This document shows positions 34,903 to 43,012 of a DNA stretch of 64,000 nucleotides, piece after piece. This DNA comes from Flectobacillus roseus (lineage in GTDB: Bacteria > Bacteroidota > Bacteroidia > Cytophagales > Spirosomataceae). The notes below the pieces were generated by a model that searched no databases, was not told the origin of the DNA, and saw only the letters and a program-made list of their open reading frames with translations. Position 1 is the stretch's first letter, and each line of letters opens with the position of its first letter. The translations under genes and the position numbers were made by a program. The stretch lies in the NCBI RefSeq assembly GCF_030056665.1, contig NZ_JASHIG010000011.1; one strand, 5' to 3'.

Positions 34903-35991
34903 TTAAAATTCCTCTTCCTCCTCTCCTAACATCGACTGAATATCTTTCTGAGAGATACGACTTCGATAGTTCAAAGCCAGATGATATTCACTTTCAAAAA
35001 CCTTGATAAGCATATCTCTATGCGCATTCAGACGGGTACGCTCTGCGATATATCGGCTCAGTTCAGGTAAAATCGATTGTTTCTCGGCACGATATTCCTT
35101 GATTTCAACTTTATGCTGTTCAATCTCTTTTTCCCATTCAGCTACTTTTTTTACCTTATCTTGTTGTAATTGATTTCGTTTTTGGAAAATAGTCAAATCA
35201 TCTTTCAGCACTGCCAAATTACCCAGCAGAAGTTTACCCGAAAACATAAATAAGAAAAAGATAAAAGCAAACAACGCCCAAGCATTCAATGCGGGTTGAG
35301 AGGCATAAATTTGAGCAAATACAAAAAATGCAGAAGCCAATGGCATACCTATTTCCTCAAGGATTTTACGCCAATTACTTTGTCGGGCATCATCGTGTAA
35401 AAATGAAATTCGACCAAACAAATTGAACATCCCTGCCATAAATACGCCCAAAGCAATCAATTTATTTTGTTCAAAGTGTCCACGAAGTGCTTCTTCTATC
35501 AAAAAATAATTGCCTACAGCAATTCCAATCGCCAATGAAAGTCCCGTGATAGTTCTAGGTAAATGATGTTGCTCGGTGAATTCTTTTTCTTTGAGAAGCT
35601 CTATTTTACGCTCTAATTCTTTTACCAGACCTTCTTTTTCATTGATCCAGTAATTCAGTTCTCCGATTTTCTCCTCACGGTGTTCAATCAGCTTTTCGGT
35701 ATCGGCAGTTTGTTGATGAAAATAACTTCGAATAATAGAAATTTTTTCTTCAGGATTTGAGCCAGAAAGTCCAAAAATCACCCCTTCGTCACGAAGAATA
35801 TCCTCATTAATCAACCAGTCAGGTTGGTTAATTGATGATACTTTTATTTTTTCTGACGAGGCCACAGGGATTACCTCCACTACAGGAGAAGCTTCAAAAG
35901 ACTGTACTTCAGCAATTTGCTCACTTTGCTCTACTATCTCCTCTTTATGTTGTTTTACAAAAACATTTTTTATTTTATCAAAAATCGACAT
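34903..35991 (-). CDS. coiled-coil membrane protein of unknown function (362 aa)
   Basis: First gene of the pair. The N-terminal 50 residues are charged (MSIFDKIKNVFVKQHKEEIV), then EEKISIIRSYFHQQTADTEK and a coiled coil (about 90-145). Four closely spaced membrane helices follow at about 147-165, 175-190, 207-225 and 235-257. A C-terminal coiled coil (about 265-330; VAEWEKEIEQHKVEIKEYRA) ends in an acidic GEEEEEF. No catalytic or nucleotide-binding motif is visible. The layout mirrors that of the downstream 465-aa protein without obvious sequence identity by eye. The gene lies immediately downstream of a TTTCAAAT repeat tract that may hold its promoter. Family not recognised. Confidence 0.8.
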   Translation of the reverse strand: MSIFDKIKNVFVKQHKEEIVEQSEQIAEVQSFEASPVVEVIPVASSEKIKVSSINQPDWLINEDILRDEGVIFGLSGSNPEEKISIIRSYFHQQTADTEKLIEHREEKIGELNYWINEKEGLVKELERKIELLKEKEFTEQHHLPRTITGLSLAIGIAVGNYFLIEEALRGHFEQNKLIALGVFMAGMFNLFGRISFLHDDARQSNWRKILEEIGMPLASAFFVFAQIYASQPALNAWALFAFIFFLFMFSGKLLLGNLAVLKDDLTIFQKRNQLQQDKVKKVAEWEKEIEQHKVEIKEYRAEKQSILPELSRYIAERTRLNAHRDMLIKVFESEYHLALNYRSRISQKDIQSMLGEEEEEF

Positions 35992-36159
35992 ACTTCACCC
36001 TTTCTATAAAAATCAAAACAATTCGAATATGATAAAAAAAAACCTTTTTACCCAACAAAATAGGAAGAGCGGAGCGATAAGATGCTCATCTGCGAATAGT
36101 TTATTGATAAGAATAAGTATCATATAGCTCACCACTCATTTAATCCAAAGCCATATTTT

Positions 36160-36340
36160 CAAACTATCAAATCTTCAAATCAACCAAATACTAAATTTTC
36201 AAATTACCAAATTTTCAAATCAACCATTCTTCAAATTAAATCTAATTTTCAAATCCACAAATCAACCCACTTTTCAAATCACCCAAATTACCAAATCTTC
36301 AAATTTTCAAATTACCAAATCAATCATTCTTCAAATTGAA
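36160..36340. repeat. degenerate TTTCAAAT / ACCAAAT repeat tract
   Basis: About 180 bp are made almost wholly of imperfect units such as TTTCAAAT, CTTCAAAT and ACCAAAT, each about 7-10 bases. The tract ends 3 nt before the permease stop codon and lies upstream of the coiled-coil gene pair. Related motifs flank the four-helix gene at 49049-49083 and 49498-49533 (one side inverted) and occur once at 53060. It is non-coding and strongly A+T-rich. Confidence 0.8.
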
Positions 36341-36342
36341 CA

Positions 36343-37665
36343 TTACCATTTCTTTCTCTTCTTTTGCCAAAGAAAAATAGGAAGTAAGAGCAAAAAGATA
36401 CCTACAAACAAAAAGGTAATTTCAGGATTGTAGTAAATGATGGCAATCATACATACCACCGAAAGCACCAAAGCTATAATCGGAAACCAAGGATATAAAG
36501 GAGCTTTGAAAGGTTTTTCGAGCGCAGGTTCATGCATACGTAATACCAGCAAGCTAACCATACTTACAGCATACATTACCACCGCCCCAAGTCCTGACAT
36601 GATGATAATCTTGTCGGTAGTCCCTGTAAAAATCGCCAAAAAGCCAATCAAACCGCCAGCGATGAGCGCCCAGTGCGGGGTCTGGTATTTCTTATTGACA
36701 GCAGATAAAAATTCAGGCAAATACCCTTCACGAGCAAGCGCATAGATCTGACGAGAATAACTAATTGTATTGCAGTGAAAAGACGCGATTAGACCAAATA
36801 AGCCAAGACTAGCAAAGATTTTTGACAAAGCATTTTTTTCTCCCAAAGCCATTGACAAAGCCTCTGGAATAGGGTGATCGAGACTAATCAATCTGCGCCA
36901 ATCACCCACGCCAGCACTCAAAATCATCACACCAAGTGCTAACACAACCAAAGTCACAATACTAGTAATATAGCCAATTGGAATAGTTTTATGAGGATTT
37001 TTGACCTCCTCTGCTACCATAGCGACTCCTTCAATTGCCACAAAAAACCATAAGGCAAAGGGAATACCAGCAAATATCCCACCGGCAGTAATATGTTCAG
37101 GATTATGGGCAACAAAATTTTCATATTTGAAATAAGGCGTTACCACTGCCATAAACACGACTAATTCTAGCACCGAAAGAATGGTAACAATCAATGAAAA
37201 CTGAGCAGATTCTTTTATGCCAAACCAGTTGATAGCGATAAAAATGACATACATACCCAATGCCGTCGGCACAACAGGAATAGCAGGATTAAGGAAATTG
37301 GTATAACTTCCTAAGGCATAAGCAATAGCAGGAGGTGCCAACAAAAAATCTACCAAGGTGGCATAACCTGCGATAAATCCACCCCAGGGACCCATAGCTC
37401 GTCGCGCATAAGCAAAGGCTCCGCCTGCATGAGGAATAGAGGTAGTCAACTCGGTATAGGAAAATATAAATGTGATATACATGACGGTCACCAACAATGT
37501 TGATACCAAGAAACCTATCGTTCCTGAAGTTTGCCAACCATAATTCCAGCCAAAGTATTCACCCGAAATAACCAATCCAACGGCGATACTCCAAAGTTGA
37601 ATAGCATTGATTGCTTTTTTAAGTGTAGGTTGCGAGGTTTGACTTGCTGTTGTTTCTTCCATCAT
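36343..37665 (-). CDS. APC-superfamily permease, probably ethanolamine
   Basis: The 440-aa protein has about 12 TM helices. The N-terminal LWSIAVGLVISGEYFGWNYG and SIPHAGGAFAYARRAMGPWG, then FFVAIEGVAMVAEEVKNPHK, closely match ethanolamine permeases (eat/eutP-type) within the amino acid-polyamine-organocation family. Ethanolamine is the best guess; another small amine or amino acid is possible. No ethanolamine ammonia-lyase genes are in the window. A terminator belonging to the upstream cysteine desulfurase separates the two genes. Confidence 0.85.
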   Translation of the reverse strand: MMEETTASQTSQPTLKKAINAIQLWSIAVGLVISGEYFGWNYGWQTSGTIGFLVSTLLVTVMYITFIFSYTELTTSIPHAGGAFAYARRAMGPWGGFIAGYATLVDFLLAPPAIAYALGSYTNFLNPAIPVVPTALGMYVIFIAINWFGIKESAQFSLIVTILSVLELVVFMAVVTPYFKYENFVAHNPEHITAGGIFAGIPFALWFFVAIEGVAMVAEEVKNPHKTIPIGYITSIVTLVVLALGVMILSAGVGDWRRLISLDHPIPEALSMALGEKNALSKIFASLGLFGLIASFHCNTISYSRQIYALAREGYLPEFLSAVNKKYQTPHWALIAGGLIGFLAIFTGTTDKIIIMSGLGAVVMYAVSMVSLLVLRMHEPALEKPFKAPLYPWFPIIALVLSVVCMIAIIYYNPEITFLFVGIFLLLLPIFLWQKKRKKW

Positions 37666-37726
37666 GAATAAATTTTATAAAAATACCAAGTTGTTTCAAA
37701 AAGGGCATTAAACAAAAATTACAAAA

Positions 37727-37762
37727 AAAACCCTAGAATTCAAACCTGAACTCTAGGGTTTT
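37727..37762 (-). terminator. intrinsic terminator of the cysteine desulfurase gene
   Basis: On the minus strand AAAACCCTAGAGTTCA pairs with TGAATTCTAGGGTTTT across a four-base loop and runs into eight T residues, about 50 nt after the stop codon. Confidence 0.9.
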
Positions 37763-37810
37763 ACAAAGAATTAATCTTTTGGATACGGAAAAAGACCTTA
37801 TCTGGATGAA

Positions 37811-38959
37811 TTATGCTTCTACTTTCAAAATCTGATTTAATTTTTCAATCACATAATCAATTTCTTCAATTGTATTATACTTAGAAAAAGAGAATCTCAC
37901 CGATGGACGATTTGGATCAGCACCAATACCTCCAAGCACATGAGAACCAATATTTGAACCACTCGTGCAAGCACTACCACCAGAGGCAGAAATCTTGTTA
38001 ATGTCCAAATTAAATAAGAACATATCTGCTTCTTCAGAAGGTGGGAAACTTACATTAAGTACTGTGTACAAGCTTTTTTCCAAATTATCAGAATCACCAT
38101 TAAATTGAATATCATCAAAAGATGTCTTCAGTTTTTCAATCATGTAGGATTTTACTGATTCGATATGCTTGCGGTGAGAATCCATATCGTTATAGGCAAT
38201 TTCCAAAGCTTTTGCCAAACCAATAATACCATACACATTTTCGGTACCTCCACGCATATTACGCTCTTGCGAACCACCATGAATAAATGGATGAATCTTT
38301 TTATCAGCATTAATATAGAGGAAACCAGCTCCTTTAGGTCCATGGAATTTATGACCTGCCCCAACAATAAAATCGATATTGAGCTTCTGCAAATCATGTT
38401 TGTAGTGCCCCATTGTTTGTACTGTATCAGAATGGAAAGTAGCTCCATACTCTTTACACAACTCTCCTACCTTCTCCATATCCAACAAATTACCAATTTC
38501 GTTATTGCCATGCATCAACGACACCAAGGTATTAGGATTTGTCTTCAATAACTCCTCTAGGTGATTCAAGTCGATGTGACCTTTTTCATCCACATTGACT
38601 AAGCTCAACTTAATTTTACCAATCTTTTGCAAATGCTCCAAGGTATGCAACACGGCATGGTGCTCAAGCGACGACGTTACGGCATGTTTGATACCATACT
38701 CTTCAATCGAGCAAGCGATCGCTGTATTATCAGCTTCTGTACCACCAGAAGTAAAGAAAATCTCTGCAGGAGAAGTATTCAAAAGACCAGCAACAGTTTT
38801 ACGCGCACGTTCAATCGCATTACGTACCTCACGTCCATGTGCATGAATCGATGACGGATTACCGAAGTTTTTTTCCATCATTGGTAACATTGCCTCAATT
38901 ACTGCTCTGTCGAGCGGTGTGGTAGCGGCATTGTCCAAATAAACACGTTGTTGTATCAT
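37811..38959 (-). CDS. cysteine desulfurase (NifS/IscS type)
   Basis: The 382-aa PLP enzyme removes sulfur from cysteine for Fe-S cluster or tRNA thiolation. Motifs in order: VYLDNAATTPLDRAVIEAML, FTSGGTEADNTAI, LEHHAVLHTLE, SLMHGNNEIGN, the PLP lysine in VGAGHKFHGPKGAGF, and the catalytic cysteine loop SASGGSACTSGSNIG. Class I IscS/NifS enzymes carry this long cysteine loop. No iscU or other Fe-S assembly gene is adjacent, so the exact role among paralogues is open. Confidence 0.93.
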   Translation of the reverse strand: MIQQRVYLDNAATTPLDRAVIEAMLPMMEKNFGNPSSIHAHGREVRNAIERARKTVAGLLNTSPAEIFFTSGGTEADNTAIACSIEEYGIKHAVTSSLEHHAVLHTLEHLQKIGKIKLSLVNVDEKGHIDLNHLEELLKTNPNTLVSLMHGNNEIGNLLDMEKVGELCKEYGATFHSDTVQTMGHYKHDLQKLNIDFIVGAGHKFHGPKGAGFLYINADKKIHPFIHGGSQERNMRGGTENVYGIIGLAKALEIAYNDMDSHRKHIESVKSYMIEKLKTSFDDIQFNGDSDNLEKSLYTVLNVSFPPSEEADMFLFNLDINKISASGGSACTSGSNIGSHVLGGIGADPNRPSVRFSFSKYNTIEEIDYVIEKLNQILKVEA

Positions 38960-39140
38960 ATTAATTTGGTTGGGGAAATGTGTGAGTCAAATAAATGACT
39001 CTTATAAAAGGGTTGAAAATATTTGTTGATAAATAGGGCTTATTAAAATTTCGGATATTGGATTAGGGTTGTACGAAGAATTTCAAACACTACATAACGC
39101 TAAAAACTCTACCATTTCTCTATGCTTACTTGGAAAAGCT

Positions 39141-39187
39141 ATAAATACAAAATGTCAGAAGGGCTACTTCTGACATTTTGTATTTAT
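39141..39187 (-). terminator. intrinsic terminator of glmM
   Basis: ATAAATACAAAATGTCAGAA and its complement form a 20-bp stem with a GGGCTAC loop, 23 nt past the glmM stop codon. A-T pairs at the base give T residues at the end on either strand. Confidence 0.85.
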
Positions 39188-39210
39188 ACCGGTAAAGAAC
39201 CCCAAAATGA

Positions 39211-40605
39211 CTACATCGTAGCAGCCACTACCTCTTTGATATCGCTGATGAGTTTTTTTGCTAAATTTTCAGCCTTCGTCATAGAATCTGACTCTGAGTA
39301 AATACGAATAATTGGTTCTGTATTTGACTTACGCAAATGTACCCATTCTTTATCAAAATCTATTCGAACACCATCAATTGCATTGATAGGATTTTTAGCA
39401 TATTTCTTTTTCACAGCTTCAAGTACCTCATCCACATTAATATCAGCAGTAAGCTCGATTTTGTTTTTTGAGATATAATACTCTGGATATCCTTTACGCA
39501 TAACCGAAATCTTTTTGCCAGATTTAGCCAAATGCGTTAAGAATAGCGCAATACCTACCAAAGCATCACGTCCATAGTGTAACTCTGGATAAATAATACC
39601 GCCGTTACCTTCGCCACCAATGATAGCCTTCGAAGATTTCATCAACGTTACAACATTAACTTCTCCTACTGCCGATGCGTAATATTTATTGCCGTGTTTT
39701 TCGGTCACATCACGTAAAGCACGGGTTGATGATAAATTGGAAACAGTATTTCCTTTTGTATGCTGGAGAATATAATCAGCGACTGCAACAAGTGTATATT
39801 CTTCGCCAAAAGGAGAGGCATCTTCACAGAAAAAACACAAACGGTCAACGTCTGGATCTACGACAATACCAAGGTCATACTTCGTTTTTTCGATGGCCTT
39901 AGTAATATCAGTTAAGTTTTCTGGAAGTGGCTCAGGGTTGTGAGCAAAATTACCAGTAGGCTCACAATGTAATTTTGTAATTTGGGTTACACCGAGTGCT
40001 TCAAGCAACATCGGAACCGCAATACCACCTGTAGAGTTTACTGCATCTACAATTACTTTAAAGTTTCGTTCTTTGATGGCTTCTTTATCCACTAAAGGTA
40101 AAGCCAAAATCATGTCGATGTGTTTCTTAATCCAAGTGTCATCTTGAGCATAAGAACCTAATTTTTTCACATCTACAAAATCAAAATCTTCAGCCTCTGC
40201 GATAGCTAATAGCGCTTCACCATCAGCCCCTGAAATAAATTCACCGACTTCATTCAATAGTTTCAAGGCGTTCCATTGAATCGGATTATGACTTGCTGTA
40301 AGGATAATACCTCCTGCCGCATTTTCTACGGGCACTGCTACTTCAACTGTCGGAGTTGTAGAAAGACCTAAATCTAGGACATCTAGTCCAAGTCCTTGTA
40401 AAGTACCAACCACCAACTTAGATACCATATCGCCAGACAAACGTGCATCACGCCCCAAGACAATTTTTTTATTGCTAGGGTTTTTACGTTTAAGCCAAGT
40501 ACCATAAGCGGCCGTAAACTTCACTACATCTAAGGGTGTAAGGGCATCCCCTGCCTTTCCTCCGATAGTTCCTCTAATTCCTGATATAGATTTAATTAAT
40601 GTCAC
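39211..40605 (-). CDS. glmM: phosphoglucosamine mutase (alpha-D-phosphohexomutase family)
   Basis: The 464-aa enzyme interconverts hexosamine 6- and 1-phosphates for peptidoglycan and LPS precursors. The start SGIRGTIGGKAGDALTP is typical. The catalytic phosphoserine is in ILTASHNPIQWNALKL, the metal loop is DPDVDRLCFF, the sugar loop is GEGNGGIIYPELH, and the phosphate loop is RKSNTEPIIRIYSES. The GEGNGG loop differs from GEMSGH of enterobacterial enzymes but is usual in Bacteroidota/archaeal-like members, so phosphomannomutase/phosphoglucomutase activity remains possible. The gene is monocistronic. Confidence 0.88.
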   Translation of the reverse strand: MTLIKSISGIRGTIGGKAGDALTPLDVVKFTAAYGTWLKRKNPSNKKIVLGRDARLSGDMVSKLVVGTLQGLGLDVLDLGLSTTPTVEVAVPVENAAGGIILTASHNPIQWNALKLLNEVGEFISGADGEALLAIAEAEDFDFVDVKKLGSYAQDDTWIKKHIDMILALPLVDKEAIKERNFKVIVDAVNSTGGIAVPMLLEALGVTQITKLHCEPTGNFAHNPEPLPENLTDITKAIEKTKYDLGIVVDPDVDRLCFFCEDASPFGEEYTLVAVADYILQHTKGNTVSNLSSTRALRDVTEKHGNKYYASAVGEVNVVTLMKSSKAIIGGEGNGGIIYPELHYGRDALVGIALFLTHLAKSGKKISVMRKGYPEYYISKNKIELTADINVDEVLEAVKKKYAKNPINAIDGVRIDFDKEWVHLRKSNTEPIIRIYSESDSMTKAENLAKKLISDIKEVVAATM

Positions 40606-40685
40606 GTTAGCGATGGGAGGTTTAATGGATTATTAAAACACGTCGAGTGTGTTAGAAAATTATTAATTCATGAGCAAATTCTGTG

Positions 40686-40693
40686 CAAATCTA
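40686..40693 (-). promoter_or_regulatory. candidate -7 box of glmM
   Basis: The minus strand reads TAGATTTG, matching TAnnTTTG, 80 nt upstream of the glmM ATG. No -33 box was found at the expected distance. Confidence 0.45.
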
Positions 40694-40856
40694 ATATAAT
40701 TTGAAGAAATTTTGCCTTAGTACAACCAAGTTAAAACGGATTCTACAGAAAAGATAGTATTCGGTCGTACTTATTTTGTTGAACAGATTTTATCACAAAA
40801 CTCGTTCCAAAAACAACAGATTTTACTCAATGAAATGGATAGAAATCCTATAAAAT

Positions 40857-40890
40857 GAAAAAGCCTCTCAAGCGAACTTGAGAGGCTTTT
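40857..40890 (-). terminator. terminator after tRNA-Gln copy 3
   Basis: AAGCCTCTCAAG and CTTGAGAGGCTT form a perfect 12-bp stem with a CGAA loop. On the minus strand it begins 3 nt after the tRNA 3' end and runs into TTTTT. Confidence 0.9.
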
Positions 40891-40891
40891 G

Positions 40892-40962
40892 TTAACCCAC
40901 TAGGATTCGAACCTAGACTAGCAGAACCAAAATCTGATGTGCTACCCTTACACCATGGGTCA
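40892..40962 (-). tRNA. tRNA-Gln (UUG), diverged copy
   Basis: On the minus strand a 71-nt cloverleaf begins TGACCCATGGTGTAAGGGTA. The acceptor stem TGACCCA pairs with TGGGTTA; the anticodon loop TTTTGGT carries TTG; and the T-arm contains GGTTCGAATCC. The first anticodon-stem pair (T-C) is mismatched. CCA is not encoded. It differs from the two neighbouring copies in the acceptor, anticodon and T stems. Confidence 0.9.
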
Positions 40963-41035
40963 ATACACACTTTAAAATTAATAACTGTTAGCTTTTAGCT
41001 GAACAAAGAATCACGAATGATTTCCTAATTTAATG

Positions 41036-41106
41036 TTAACCGACATGGATTCGAACCATGAATGACGGTACCAAAAACCGTAGTGTTACCGTTACACCAT
41101 CGGTCA
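41036..41106 (-). tRNA. tRNA-Gln (UUG)
   Basis: The minus-strand cloverleaf begins TGACCGATGGTGTAACGGTA. Acceptor stem TGACCGA/TCGGTTA; perfect anticodon stem ACGGT/ACCGT around the loop TTTTGGT (anticodon TTG); T-loop GGTTCGAATCC. It is identical by eye to the copy at 41178-41248. CCA is not encoded. Confidence 0.93.
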
Positions 41107-41137
41107 ATCTAATTCGTTGTTGTGCTGACTTGAAAAT

Positions 41138-41176
41138 AAAACCTCTCCAATTAAATGGATTAAAAAGAGAGGTTTT
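41138..41176 (-). terminator. hairpin immediately after tRNA-Gln copy 1
   Basis: On the minus strand AAAACCTCTC pairs with GAGAGGTTTT across a T/A-rich loop and continues ATTTTC. It starts 1 nt after the tRNA at 41178-41248, so the downstream tRNAs depend on read-through or on their own promoters. Confidence 0.65.
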
Positions 41177-41177
41177 G

Positions 41178-41248
41178 TTAACCGACATGGATTCGAACCA
41201 TGAATGACGGTACCAAAAACCGTAGTGTTACCGTTACACCATCGGTCA
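41178..41248 (-). tRNA. tRNA-Gln (UUG)
   Basis: Same sequence as the copy at 41036-41106, anticodon TTG. As the promoter-proximal copy of three tandem glutamine tRNA genes, it starts 19 nt after a well-formed -7 box. Confidence 0.93.
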
Positions 41249-41267
41249 GTACAACTGAATTGTGGTG

Positions 41268-41298
41268 CAAAATTAGGGCGTTTTATTTTGTTTGTCAA
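41268..41298 (-). promoter_or_regulatory. promoter of the tRNA-Gln genes
   Basis: On the minus strand a TTG (-33) is followed after 20 nt by TAATTTTG (-7), the Bacteroidota primary sigma pattern. The expected start point is about 12 nt upstream of the first tRNA. Confidence 0.75.
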
Positions 41299-41365
41299 GT
41301 CCTTTTTCAAAAAAAAATAAACAAAATTTATAACACCCACTTTAAGTCACTGACTATTTGAAGCT

Positions 41366-41403
41366 TACCAGCACAAAAAAAAATCATTTTTTTTGTGCTG
41401 GTA
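41366..41403 (-). terminator. intrinsic terminator of fabD
   Basis: TACCAGCACAAAAAAAA pairs with TTTTTTTTGTGCTGGTA across a four-base loop, 7 nt after the fabD stop codon. The stem itself includes an eight-base T tract on each strand. Confidence 0.85.
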
Positions 41404-41409
41404 TCTCTT

Positions 41410-42288
41410 TTACAGCACTACACCACTAGTTTCAGCAGTAGGTGCTATTTTTTTCACTAAGCCTTGTAATACTTTACCTGGGCCACACTCTACAAAACTA
41501 GTTGCGCCATCAGCTACCATATTTTGCACAGATTGAGTCCATTTTACAGCGCCCGTCAACTGAGCAATCAAGTTCGCTTTGATCGTAGCAACATCCGTTG
41601 AAGGCTGTGCATTTACGTTTTGGTAAATTGGACAAACTGGCGCGTTGAAATTGGTAGCTTCGATAGCTGCTGCCAATTCTTCACGAGCAGGTTCCATCAA
41701 TGGTGAGTGGAATGCTCCACCTACAGGAAGAAGCAATACACGCTTTGCACCTGCTTCTTTTAATTTTTCGCCAGCCAAAGCAACGCCTTCGTTGGTTCCC
41801 GAAATTACTACTTGCCCTGGGCAGTTATAATTAGCAGCAACTACTACATCGTCAACTGAAGCACAAATATCTTCGATTACATTATCTGCTAAGTTCAAAA
41901 CAGCTGCCATAGTTGAAGGGTTCGCTTCACATGCTTTTTGCATAGCCAATGCACGCTTTGACACTAAAACTAAGCCATCTTCAAAGCTCAATGCTCCAGC
42001 AGCAACCAAAGCAGAAAATTCACCTAGTGAGTGACCTGCCACCATATCAGGCTGGAAATCTGGTGTTTCTTTGGCTAAAATTACAGAGTGAAGAAAAATA
42101 GCAGGTTGCGTTACTTTCGTTTGTTTTAACTCTTCGTCAGTTCCATTGAACATAACATCAGTAATGCTAAAACCTAAAATTTCGTTAGCTTTTTCAAATA
42201 ATGCCTTTGCTGATTCTGATTTTTCGTAAAGGTCTTTGCCCATACCAATAAATTGAGAACCCTGACCTGGGAAAACGTATGCTTTCAT
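41410..42288 (-). CDS. fabD: malonyl-CoA:ACP transacylase
   Basis: The 292-aa cytosolic enzyme loads malonyl onto acyl carrier protein for fatty acid synthesis. It starts MKAYVFPGQGSQFIGMGKDL, carries the nucleophile serine in GHSLGEFSALVAAG, the conserved Gln/Arg region KRALAMQKACEANPS, and the catalytic His in GAFHSPLMEP, and ends with FVECGPGKVLQGL. The Met at 42288 is the family start; an upstream in-frame ATG at 42333 adds a non-conserved leader. The gene is monocistronic with a strong terminator. Confidence 0.95.
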   Translation of the reverse strand: MKAYVFPGQGSQFIGMGKDLYEKSESAKALFEKANEILGFSITDVMFNGTDEELKQTKVTQPAIFLHSVILAKETPDFQPDMVAGHSLGEFSALVAAGALSFEDGLVLVSKRALAMQKACEANPSTMAAVLNLADNVIEDICASVDDVVVAANYNCPGQVVISGTNEGVALAGEKLKEAGAKRVLLLPVGGAFHSPLMEPAREELAAAIEATNFNAPVCPIYQNVNAQPSTDVATIKANLIAQLTGAVKWTQSVQNMVADGATSFVECGPGKVLQGLVKKIAPTAETSGVVL

Positions 42289-42503
42289 TCTTAGGAATTT
42301 TTGTGATATATGATTTAGTACTAGTGGAAACAAGAGACTCTGTTTAATAAATTAAAGCAAGTTTTATGTATCATCTCCACAATTGTCTGAAAAAAAGGGC
42401 TTAAGCTAATTCTCAAATAATTGCCTTTGAACCGCTCCTCTTAACGAAGGTGTTTTCAAAGAAGTCCGCAAAAATACTACTTCAAGTTCTACATCTCCCA
42501 ATT

Positions 42504-42926
42504 CTAGGCCAAAAACCTTTCACGTAGCTCAGGATTTGGCAAACGACATGCATCTGATTTCCCAAAAATTCGGTATCTATTCTTCGCAACCAAGTCATAA
42601 ATCATATCTCTAACAACTCGTGGAACCCATCTCAAAAAATACAACGACTTCCAAACTCCATCCAAATGCCTCGCTATATGAAGTGCAGCATCAGATTTCT
42701 CAAATACTCGTCCATTTTTTACTAACAGAACAGAATCAAAATCTTTTTTATTTCGAGAAAACTGAGCCAAATATTGTTGTCCCACCTCTGATTGCAAGGA
42801 TGCAAATTTGAATCGTTTTTGTGAATCGTGATCAATGACAAAATTGATTGAGGAATTACAAAAATTACACACCCCATCAAACAAGACAAGGTCATATGAA
42901 TATTGTTTTAGAGCGTCTTCGTTCAT
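42504..42926 (-). CDS. DCC-family thiol-disulfide oxidoreductase-like protein (DUF393)
   Basis: The 140-aa protein has the defining DGVCNFCN motif near the N-terminus (LVLFDGVCNFCNSSINF) and the typical ALHIARHLDGVW, RDMIYDLVAKNRYRIFGK and DACRLPNPELRERFL segments. Members resemble the thioredoxin fold (YuxK-like), but activity is largely inferred. The ATG complementary to 42924-42926 is favoured: the longer ORF to 42980 runs through the terminator of the preceding gene. Confidence 0.87.
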   Translation of the reverse strand: MNEDALKQYSYDLVLFDGVCNFCNSSINFVIDHDSQKRFKFASLQSEVGQQYLAQFSRNKKDFDSVLLVKNGRVFEKSDAALHIARHLDGVWKSLYFLRWVPRVVRDMIYDLVAKNRYRIFGKSDACRLPNPELRERFLA

Positions 42927-42956
42927 AGCTTTATAAACTTTATATCTTACTAACAA

Positions 42957-42994
42957 AAAAGACGAGCCTATATATTCCATAAGCTCGCCTTTTA
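42957..42994 (-). terminator. intrinsic terminator of the type B sorting-domain gene
   Basis: On the minus strand AAAAGGCGAGCTTAT and ATAGGCTCGTCTTTT form the stem, followed by further T residues, about 20 nt after the stop codon at 43013. It rules out the longest start for the DCC gene downstream. Confidence 0.8.
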
Positions 42995-43012
42995 TTGGTA
43001 TTTATTTGATTA

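Noticed and set aside
36160..36340. CRISPR array
   Set aside because: Units are only 7-10 bases and degenerate, with no constant repeats or unique spacers, and no cas genes are present.
41104..41340. 78-aa minus-strand ORF
   Set aside because: It runs through a tRNA-Gln gene, its promoter and a terminator hairpin, so it is not coding.
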